64,000 nt of DNA from Allium sativum (lineage: Eukaryota; Streptophyta; Magnoliopsida; Asparagales; Amaryllidaceae), in the NCBI GenBank assembly GCA_030737875.1, contig CM060915.1:364867863-364931862 (forward strand). Direction: 5' to 3'. Positions within the stretch are counted from its first letter, which is position 1; each line of letters starts with the position of its first letter. The translations under genes and the position numbers were made by a program. Below the pieces are notes generated by a model. The model saw only the letters and a list, made by a program, of their open reading frames with translations. It did not search any database and was not told where the DNA came from. Positions 34,769 through 45,060 of the stretch are shown here, piece after piece.

Positions 34769-36002
34769 TATTTTAATATTAAATTCCGAATTTCGTGAAA
34801 TAAAGTGGATTTTTGAACTTTCTCGGATTTGGGCCTGCTTACTGTCGATCTTAACGTTTTAAGGCCTTCTGAACGCGATGGGCTATGTCCCAATGTCCAA
34901 TTCTGATGTCTACACGTTTTATTCTCGGTTTTAATTGAAAATACAATATTAAATTAATTATTTAATTCCTACCGTACATTTAAATATGCCGAGGCCACAT
35001 ACGACCTCAGAAAATTCTAAAAAAAATATTTTTAGCTTTCTTATGACGATACGAATCCAACAAAATTATTTTCGTCGAATTCTGAGACTGTTCGAAAAAT
35101 GGCTATTTTTAAGGCGTTCAAATTTAGCTATAAATAGTCAAAACACATTTTATTTCGCCACGCCCACATATTAATTCGAAAAATTCTGAAAATTGAAACC
35201 TAGCAATAATTTGACATTCCGGTTCCAACAAAAGTGGTTTCGTCGAAAACGGAGGTCGTTTGAAAAATGACTATTTTCAAGGCCAATATATTTAATATTA
35301 AAAATACATTTTTAAACAAATAATTTTCGAAACTCGAAATATATAAGTGTTTACTGTTTTTCAATGTAGAAACGTCATTCCGAACTCAATGGAAGTGGTT
35401 TCGAGTCCAAATTCCTATATATGTGAAAATTAGCCTTTCGGGCCCTATATATTCTACATCGACCTTTCTAAAAATTGAATTGGCCATAACTTTTGATTTC
35501 CGTTATGAAATTTCAATTTTTCGGATTCGTTGGAAAGATATTTTTAAATAGATTCTAATATTTTTGGTTTCACTAAAATCCGTTAAATTTTGCATCCTGT
35601 ACGGTCAGTCAAAGTTCAAGTTTGACTTTTCAAACTACCGCGCTATTTCTAACTCTTTTGTTAATTAAAATTAAATCATTCATTCCAACTTCGATTTAAA
35701 TCAAATTTGTGATCATTATTATTTAAATAAATTATTTTATGTTGTCAAAACTCATTAAAATTTTCTAAAATAAAATTTTTAAATTGGTCCTGATTTTGCG
35801 GGTTGTTACAATCGCCCCCACTTAAAAACTTTTCGTCCTCGAAAAGGAACGTAGCTAAAAATCGTAAAATTAACTATCTCAATTTTAAATTTTAATGGTT
35901 GATTATCTTTTCAAAATATATAACTTTATATATATAAAAATCATATTTCACAAAATATATTATAAATATCAAAAATACGTTAATTATAAGTTCGTAACTC
36001 TT

Positions 36003-36120
36003 AACTCGTTCTAGGGCATTACTAACCCCATCTCTAACGAGTTTACTCATTCTAGGATACTGCTGATCCTATCTCTAATGAGTATTCTTATTGGACATTA
36101 CTAATCCAATCTCTGATGAG
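36003..36120 (-). repeat. Three tandem leader hairpins in TE7
   Basis: Units on the plus strand. (c) 36003-36043, closed by AACTCGTT/AACGAGTT with an inner AGGGCATT/CCCCAT-like pair. (b) 36044-36084, closed by TACTCATT/AATGAGTA with inner TAGGAT/ATCCTA. (a) 36085-36120, with ATTGGA/TCCAAT. All share TTAGAGAT and TTAGTA-type loop words on the minus strand. They lie directly downstream of the primer site. Confidence 0.85.
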
Positions 36121-36171
36121 TCTTTTGTTCAGTTCTAACAAGTTGTACCCCAAAGATTTGAGCTAACCTAA

Positions 36172-36183
36172 GCTCTGATACCA
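36172..36183 (-). other. TE7 primer-binding site (initiator-Met type)
   Basis: GCTCTGATACCA on the plus strand, two bases from the LTR start at 36186. Confidence 0.9.
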
Positions 36184-36185
36184 AC

Positions 36186-39100
36186 TGTAAAGACCCGCAA
36201 ATTCCCACCCTTTGAATCGACCATAAACCACACAGGTCTGACCCAAAAGGTGAAAATCTACGAATACTTTAACTTTGGGCATACAACACATCAGAACAAA
36301 AACACAGAAGACTTTTATAACACTATGATAAATGTTACATCAGAGTACAGAATATACATATCAGAGTACATTGGAATATAATTACAGCGGAAGAAACATT
36401 TAATTAAATTAAATACATTGCAGCGGAACTAATCTCGGTGGAAGGCTATCAACACTATGGCCACAGCTTCAATCTTCAATCCAGGATCTTGTTTTATCTA
36501 TCTGTCAAATAAGCTACTCGACTGCCCGTGTGGAAAGAGGGCACCCGAGTTTGCAAAGTGAAACAAACTACAGGTCAGTCGTGGGACTGGTGTGAGAATT
36601 CTATACTTAGCTTATCTATATAGTAGGCTAATCACAGGACCACGCCGCTAACGCGGAACGGGTTTACTCCATTTGATTGCCAGTGCATAAATAAAGTAAA
36701 TCGTCAAATAACGTAATGCTTTTAGAAAAATGAAACCATTATAAGACCCAAGTCCCATCACACAATGCAACGCAAACCGGAGGATAGGGTTTTACCTTAT
36801 AATGATCAAAAGATGCTTGATACGATAAACACGGTATTATATAATAATAGTGTGCAACCAATTTGAAATACATCCAAAGTAAATGTATTAATCCTAGACG
36901 GCATGAGTGCCCCATCCCACTATGTCGCCATATATATGTATACAATCAAAACCGCGTGATGTCGTATTGGAAATTTGGGTTTCCATCTGAGTCAAGGCTA
37001 GGGAGGAGATCCTTACCGATTCGAGACACTCTAGCAATGCCCCAGGATTGGTACTCTGTCCAACCCTTGGATCCTGCAGGGCCGGTCCACACTTGCTTTT
37101 GTGGATTGGCAATTCCTGAACACACGCTTCCCGGTCCTTTTGGACCTATACTACGGCCAGTAGCGACCGCATAAACCGAGGCCTCGAAAAATCCAACAAC
37201 CACAATGAATAAATGCCAGCGCTGGTAGGTCCCTGGCACCACTCTAGCTAGAGAGAAACGTGTGCACTCCCTGCGTTCCCTTCTCCCGTTTTAGACTCTA
37301 CCGGGCTGTGAGGCTCGCGAAGTCACGATATACACAAAGCTATGCCTAAATAGACTGTGCTTTGATCATCAACCACAAGGCCTGCTTTTCAACAAAGCCT
37401 TGATCAATTGCATCTTAGCATGCCACATTGTAAGACTCTACCATATCATTGATCATCTACCAATATACATATAACCTCCAAGCTCATACGTCTTAGAGAA
37501 CGGTGTTAAACACCAAACAGAAATATATAATTAGTAGCGTTCAACAAATACAGTAGAAAAGAATACAATGTCAGACACGCAATCCATTTACAAGTCCGCT
37601 CTGGGTCTGAGCGAAACATCGTGTCCGTCGATCTCCAAATGCGTTTGGACGATCATTACCAAATACCTTGCCTTGGAAGGCCAATCCCAATTCAAGATAC
37701 CAGTCATCATCATCCCAACGATGTGAAAACCTTCGGTCTTCAATTACCGTCTTCGTCTTCGACTCTTGATCGTCGTGTTGATTATTCAGAATGGGTTAAA
37801 CCCGGTCTTTCTAAATAACTTGCGTAATTTGGGATTAAAAACAAATATTGGAAAATCACACATTTCGTCACATCCCAACTCAGAATATTCTTTTTAATAA
37901 GATATTCAATTAAAAAGATTCTCATTAATTTTATCAAAGATAAATATTTAAAATAAAATCTATAAATCAATTTCTAAAAATATGGAATTCCACAGAAATC
38001 AAATCAATACATAATCGATATAAATTTCTGTATCAGACTAATAGTATAAATGGAATAACGGCAAAGCCTCTTAAATTCCATATATAATATCGGTCTTCTT
38101 TTACAGAAGCCCATCTCAATTATTACCAATAGAATTTCCACTTAATTCCTATTTAATATATTAGTTGAAAAACTTGATTTATAGAAAATGTCTTTTTAAA
38201 TCTATAAAATAGATTCATAGGTTCCAAATAATAATTTCAATGCAAATTGAATTAAAGGATAGATGTCGTTTAAAACATCGTCCACGGTAAATCCACTTCA
38301 CATCTCAATTTATTACATATCACAAAATATAATTGCAAACGCTAGTAACCCCTTTAAAACATCTTTTAAAATAATCATAAAAAAATATTCTTTATATAAA
38401 AGATTCTAAATGAGAAGTATTCTTTATTTTACAAATCTTTTTCTCCTACAAATATTCCTTGTTTTAACATATACTTAATTAAAAATCTATATTTTTAAAA
38501 TATATATACTTTATATAAAAAGGATTTCTAATGTAAAAATAGTCTTATTTAAAAGAACACTTGAATCGAAATGCGACTCAAACTTTTACCATATAATTTG
38601 GATTATATGGATTTCACACACATCATATATATGACAATAACAGTATAATCATCAAGTCATCCATTACATCCAAAGTGTAATTTCCACTGTGTAAGCGTTA
38701 AAATTAAATAATAACGCTCATCACAGCCCGTCGATCTAACGATCAACATACAACTAAATGTTGGGATTAGTGTATGTGAATTTTCATCCCAACACCCGTG
38801 TGGGGTTTTCAACCAATCAAGCAAATGATAAACTATTTTGTGCACTTGGGCGATGTGTGAAAATTATCGTCCCAATCACATACACAAGTCGGGTAACTTG
38901 TGAATGGCAGTGTAATACACAATATATAACACGACGATAAAAATGTCTCTTTTATTTATATTCCTTTTATTGCCTATAAACGGTCAATAAAAATGTGATC
39001 TTTATTTCTATACTTTTTATTGTAATTTACATTTTTACTTAACAAAATGTCCTTTTTATTCTAACTTACATTTTGAATGTAATTTTTCTTTTTATTGTTT

Positions 39101-42100
39101 AGTTACATCAAAATGTAAATGTTCCCTTTTTCATTGTTTATTATTAACAGCAAAAATCTCGTCTTCTATATTTATTCTTTTCAATGAAAGCAATTTTACA
39201 TAAAATGGTAATTCTTTAATTTTATGCTTTTTATTGTCTCTAGAAAGACAATAAAATGTAACACAAAAATATATTCTTTTTATCGCATCTAAAATGATGA
39301 TAAAAATGTAACATTAACATTGCTATTTTTATCGCATGAAAAATGCCGATAAAAATGAATCACTAACATTGTCTATTTTTATCGCACCAAAAATGTCGAT
39401 AAAAATGAATCACTAACATTGTCTATTTTTATCGCACCAAAAATGTCGATAAAAATGAATCACTAACATTGTCTATTTTTATCGCACCAAAAATGTCGAT
39501 AAAATGAATCACTAACATTGTCTATTTTTATCGCACCAAAAATGTCGATAAAAATGACAACATTAACCATTCTATTTTCACCGCATTCAAAATGACGATA
39601 AAATATTCAACATTAACAATTCTATTTTTACCGCATTCAAAATGACAATAAAATATTCAACATTAACAATTCTATTTTTACCGCATTCAAAATGACGATA
39701 AAATATTCAACATTAACAATTCTATTTTTACCGCATTCAAAATGACGATAAAATATTCAACATTAACAATTCTATTTTTACCGCATTCAAAATAACGATA
39801 AAATATTATCATAAGAAATGAAAGCAAAATGTTCTTTTTATTACTAAAAGGAAAAACAACAAAGATGCTTCTTTTAATGCTAAAAAGAAACATGACATAA
39901 AAATATTCTTTTAATGTAAAAAAAAAAAGAAACGACAAAATGACCCTTTTTATGTTAAAAAGAAAAGGTGACCAAATATGTTTTTAATTCTAAAAGAAAA
40001 AGCGACAAAAATTATCTTTTTATTCTAATGCGATATCTTTACAAAAGTGTTATTTTAATATCGATGCGAATTTTCAATTTCTTACTACATATAAAAAAAT
40101 GTAAACTTTATTTTACAATTATATATCCCATCATAAATTACATATAAACATGTACTTTTTATTTTACATTGTAAATTGCATATAAAAAGTAGGTTCTATC
40201 CTTATGTTGTATTTGCATTATAAAATGCAAATGAAAAGGTAAGTTTTATTTTCAATGTTATATTCGTATTATAAAGTGCAAATAAAAATGTAAATTTTAT
40301 TTTCAAGTTTTATTTTCATTACAGTATGCAAATAATAAAAATAGCTTTATCATCAAGTTATATTCACATCATGAAATGTTAACAAAAATGTAAGTTTTGT
40401 TTTCAAGCCTCATTTGCATTATAATATGCAAATAATAAAATAAGTTTTAGTTTTCAGGTCATATTTACATTATAAAATATAAATAAAAAGGTAAGTTTTA
40501 TTCTCAAGTGATATTTACATTATGAAATGTAAATAAATAAAATAAAAATAAAAAGGTAAGTTTCAAGTTCATTTGTGTCTTGAAAACACAAATAAAAATA
40601 TAAATTTTAATGTAAATCTTTATTTCAACACTTTGTTTGCGTCAAGGGATTCAAACAAAATATAATTCTCTTTTTATTTAAACATTTTGTTTGCATTGAG
40701 AAATGCAAGAAAAATAGAATTCTTTATTTTATTTTAAATGTAAATCTATATTTTGTCATTTTGTTCGCATCGAGGGATGCAAACAAAATACAATCTTTTT
40801 ATTCCTTCGTACATTACTGTTTGAGAAATGCAAACAAAACACAATCTTTTTTATCAACATTGAATTGATATTTCACATCAATTCAAATAAAAGGAAAATT
40901 TCTTTTTTTTTTCCATTTTCTTTTTTTTTTTCAATGACAAAAGTATGGATTTTTGTTTCATCTTCATTCAATGACAAAAATATGAATTTTTGTTTCATTT
41001 TTATTCAATGACAAAAATATGAATTTTTGTTTGTTAACTTTTAATGCAACAAAATTGAGAGTTTTTGTTTTCTTTTTATGCAACCAAAAATGAGAACTTT
41101 GTTAGTTAACCTTTAAGGCAAACAAAAAGAAATATATTTTATTCGTTGTTCATAGTCTATTGTAAACAAGCAAATAAAAGTAATATTCTATTTGTCGTTC
41201 AAATTTCATTGTAACATCAACAAATAAAAATAGAGTTTTATTTGTCGTTCCATTTCTTTGTTCATTTCAGAAGAATGAAAATGACATTAAAATAAAATAA
41301 ATTAGAACGTCTAGATTTGAATAAAATATGTTTTAAATCTAAATTTAGATTTAATTTTCCAACTGCAATTTAAACTCAATAACATATACAATTTAAAGAC
41401 GGATTCAAGCATAACATGAACAATAAGCACACCACGAGCAACAATCGATAATTCATACACACAAAACATTTCAGAACTAAATCATCATCATCATACAATT
41501 ATTTTCATGTGGGAAAATAAATTAATAATTAATTAAATAATAAAATTTGAATTCTCACCTCAAATTTTGGCTAAAAATCAACTGTCTCAGAATCAGGTGT
41601 GGTCTGTGCCATCGCGAAGAGCTCGGAAAGACGAGTCCAGCGCAATTTACGGTTTGTCAAACGGACCTCGTATGAGAGAGTTATGAATTTTTAAACATCG
41701 GATAATTTAAATAATTAAAATAAAATAAAATAATAAAATAATACTTCGGACCTTCTTCTTCACGTCGTCATCTACATGCCGCAACCCATGAAGCCGCCGT
41801 TTTGCTTCCGTGCGCACCACCCCACGACACCCCGTTCGCCGATCAGACACCACCACCGCGAAGACCATCTCGAGACACACCCACGGCCTGAACCCCTCGA
41901 ATTCCGGTCCCCTATCTTGCCCAGAAAACACCCAAAAACGCAGCGACTTTGGCCTCGAAATTCGTGAAATCCGTGAACCTAATGATGATCATAGCCGTAT
42001 AGATTGAAAGGTCTCTGAATTCTCTTCGATTTGGTAGGTCATACGTCAAATTTCGTCGAACGGATTGGGAGATATTAGCATTTGAAGTTGGAGCAATTCT

Positions 42101-43211
42101 GGCCTTCGAAAATAGGTGGCGGCGGCCATGAACAGTATTAGGGTTAGGGTTTTTTTCGGATTTTTATATTATTTTAATATTAAATTCCGAATTTCGTGAA
42201 ATAAAGTGGATTTTTGAACTTTCTCGGATTTGGGCCTGCTTACTGTCGATCTTAACGTTTTAAGGCCTTCTGAACGCGATGGGCTATGTCCCAATGTCCA
42301 ATTCTGATGTCTACACGTTTTATTCTCGGTTTTAATTGAAAATACAATATTAAATTAATTATTTAATTCCTACCGTACATTTAAATATGCCGAGGCCACA
42401 TACGACCTCAGAAAATTCTAAAAAAAATATTTTTAGCTTTCTTATGACGATACGAATCCAACAAAATTATTTTCGTCGAATTCTGAGACTGTTCGAAAAA
42501 TGGCTATTTTTAAGGCGTTCAAATTTAGCTATAAATAGTCAAAACACATTTTATTTCGCCACGCCCACATATTAATTCGAAAAATTCTGAAAATTGAAAC
42601 CTAGCAATAATTTGACATTCCGGTTCCAACAAAAGTGGTTTCGTCGAAAACGGAGGTCGTTTGAAAAATGACTATTTTCAAGGCCAATATATTTAATATT
42701 AAAAATACATTTTTAAACAAATAATTTTCGAAACTCGAAATATATAAGTGTTTACTGTTTTTCAATGTAGAAACGTCATTCCGAACTCAATGGAAGTGGT
42801 TTCGAGTCCAAATTCCTATATATGTGAAAATTAGCCTTTCGGGCCCTATATATTCTACATCGACCTTTCTAAAAATTGAATTGGCCATAACTTTTGATTT
42901 CCGTTATGAAATTTCAATTTTTCGGATTCGTTGGAAAGATATTTTTAAATAGATTCTAATATTTTTGGTTTCACTAAAATCCGTTAAATTTTGCATCCTG
43001 TACGGTCAGTCAAAGTTCAAGTTTGACTTTTCAAACTACCGCGCTATTTCTAACTCTTTTGTTAATTAAAATTAAATCATTCATTCCAACTTCGATTTAA
43101 ATCAAATTTGTGATCATTATTATTTAAATAAATTATTTTATGTTGTCAAAACTCATTAAAATTTTCTAAAATAAAATTTTTAAATTGGTCCTGATTTTGC
43201 GGGTTGTTACA
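36186..43211 (-). repeat. TE7 5' LTR (7026 bp)
   Basis: Near-identical to 28767-35810, with the same internal parts (50-bp array 39272-39810, hairpin array about 38940-41280, leader about 41760-42140). It lacks 19 bases present near 29005-29023 of the left copy. Confidence 0.93.
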
Positions 43212-43216
43212 TAAAT

Positions 43217-43814
43217 TCCATATAAATCATTCATAATTTTCAGTCGATTTGAAATGTATCCGATAATCACCTTTATCTTTTACTTGGTTAAAAGTAACAT
43301 TTGATGATATCAAAATACAAATATCCTCGAATAAAATTATAATGATTTAAGGTCTGAGGACCATTACATCACTATCACTATGAGAATCACTTATGATACT
43401 ATTAGTTATATTCCATGAAGTTTTCTCACGTTGGGTCAGCCCAATACACTATCCTCTTATACGCATTTATGTATTTACATTAATATCACATATATTAATG
43501 ATCAATGAGATATGATCATTAGTTAATCAACATACAAGTTTCAATATTTTATTGTTGTCCTATATACAATAAAACTTGATTAGGGATATTTAAGAATTGT
43601 AATACTTATTGTTATATTATATAATCTCATGTTCAAGTCGCTTTCCTGAAATTATATAATTCTATATTATTATCCTAAGGACTTCTATTATGTTAATATT
43701 TGTATTACATAGTAAATATAACATAATAGAATCTTTTATTCAAAATAAAATAATAACATCAACATTGTTATTAATCACATCGAATGGATTGCCTTTAAGG
43801 CACAAACTCTAACA
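43217..43814 (-). repeat. TE6 copia-like LTR, right part
   Basis: On the minus strand it opens TGTTAGAGTTTGTGCC from 43814, then AAAGGCAATCC, a start typical of plant copia LTRs, and runs into the TE7 insertion. With 28205-28766 it would make an LTR of about 1.16 kb. The candidate flanking duplication ttagc (43815-43819) could not be matched with certainty. Confidence 0.7.
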
Positions 43815-44589
43815 TTAGCGTCATTTGTGAAGGTCGTCTATTCTGAATCTTATTTACTTGCTTATTAACTTTATTAGGCACTTATTTTCCCCAATTAGCA
43901 TTTGCTACCGGAATGGACCACTACTATTACATGCTTACTAAAGTTAATCCTAAATATAACTTTTATTTATAATAAGTCTTTCCTTCTTCATTTCTCTTTC
44001 GATTATAACTCTTATGTTTTAATTTTATTTACAAACACATCTAATCTTTCTATTATGATTCATTTCTGCGTCGTGCAACTATTACAACATTACTCTCGCA
44101 AATATGTTCAATTTATCTATTATGATCTATTTATGTGTCCGTACAATTGTCATAATAGGTTACATTCTTTTTTGACTATCAAGTGTCTAATTAGATTTCT
44201 TACTCTTTTTTCTCTACATAACATCTTTATGTTATATTACTCTTTTACTTACTGTCTTTGCAAGTTTTTCTTTTAGAAAGTTATATTTATTCCTAAATGA
44301 TCGGTTACAGAAAATGTACTAAAATTTATTTTTGTACTCTAATATAAGACAACCATATACGTAGTTGCAAGAAATTTATTTTAATATTTCTAGGCTGTTA
44401 GATAATGCGTAATATGGATAAATCCCTATTTCACACTAATATGTTTCCTTTTTCTTCTATTTGTGTTATTACATTTGTTGTTTTATTTATAAACCAAACT
44501 ATAAAATTATATCTATTGGCGGCTAAAATTGTCGTTACAACCGAGGATTCTCGATTACACGAGAATAATGTTTCGTGTACGGAAGATAA

Positions 44590-44720
44590 AAGTGTAGTAA
44601 GCAAAGAACACAAAGAATTATAGTGGTTCTGTCCATCTGGAACCTAGTCTATTTTGAAGGCTTTGCGGATTTTTATTGATTATTGAGAGTTACAAGTATT
44701 AGGCATCATAATACAAATTT
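44590..44720 (-). repeat. Fragment resembling a Tat-type LTR
   Basis: AATTATAGTGGTTCTG, then TTTTTATTGATTATTGAGAG and TTACAA occur in the order seen in the TE1 LTR (TTTATAGTGGTTCGGCG near 1800, ATTCTCAATGA, TTACAA). Boundaries not found. Confidence 0.35.
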
Positions 44721-44932
44721 TGGCTAAGCTTTTGGGAGTCATATTTTGAATATGTAAAGTCTTGGGAGAAAATATATGTTCTTCTTCTTCCTCAAGTCCT
44801 AGATAGCCATTAATGATGTCCAAAGTCATTGTAGAGCTCTCAAATCATGCAAATTCCAACTGTTTGGAAGTATGAGGAATGAGGTGCTTACAGGTAGTTG
44901 GAGTAGGTTAGATTTAGGGACCACAACAAAAG

Positions 44933-45060
44933 ATATCCCCCATAGGGGATATGATGCTTTCGTATCCCTTGGGGATATGGAATCTCGTAGCCCCATGGGG
45001 ATACGAAGCACGTATCCTAGGATATGAAATTTTGTATTTTGAGGGATACGAAACTGAGAT
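44933..45060. repeat. Cluster of CCCC/GGGG palindromes
   Basis: Four consecutive inverted repeats about 28 bp apart: ATATCCCC/GGGGATAT, CGTATCCC/GGGGATATG, CGTAGCCCC/GGGGATACG, CGTATCC/GGATATG, plus a half-unit GGGATACG after them. Confidence 0.75.

Larger units (their letters stand above)
28767..35810 (-). repeat. TE7 3' LTR (7044 bp)
   Basis: Starts TGTAAAGACCCGC and ends GCGGGTTGTTACA (imperfect inverted ends). In element order: U3 with two copies of a TTTCGTCGAA-type motif (35218-35283, 35047-35113), a TATA box at 34768-34761 followed by the telo-box, a GC-rich leader (34740-34360), a long AT-rich hairpin array (33880-31540), then about 2.8 kb ending in the primer-proximal sequence shared with TE8. 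No intron-like or coding signal seen. Confidence 0.93.
35811..36185 (-). other. TE7 interior: 375 bp, polypurine tract to primer site
   Basis: On the minus strand it runs from the primer site TGGTATCAGAGC (36183-36172), two bases from the right LTR, through tandem hairpins (36120-36003) and AT-rich DNA to TTCGAGGACGAAAAG and the polypurine tract AAGTGGGGGCGAT (35823-35811) against the left LTR. Every cis-element for reverse transcription is present and nothing else. No reading frame of note. Confidence 0.9.
28767..43211 (-). mobile_element. TE7: complete giant-LTR, near-empty retroelement (14.4 kb)
   Basis: Two LTRs of 7,044 bp (28767-35810) and 7,026 bp (36186-43211) enclose 375 bp. The whole is flanked by the perfect duplication taaat (28762-28766 and 43212-43216). 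Polarity is minus: the primer site abuts the right LTR and the polypurine tract abuts the left LTR. There is no gag or pol. By eye the LTRs differ by one 19-bp indel near 29010, a few single-base length changes in homopolymers and one substitution (34678 against 42079), so insertion was very recent. Related to TE8 in the opposite orientation and more distantly to TE2. Confidence 0.93.

Noticed and set aside
39687..39938. 83-codon minus frame across the TE7 50-bp array (shorter at 32287-32493 in the other LTR)
   Set aside because: Made of translated tandem repeat; its length changes with a one-base homopolymer difference between LTR copies.
43902..44276. 124-codon open frame rich in Phe, Leu, Ile and Tyr
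   Set aside because: Composition follows the AT-rich DNA, there is no domain, and there is no promoter or homology cue.
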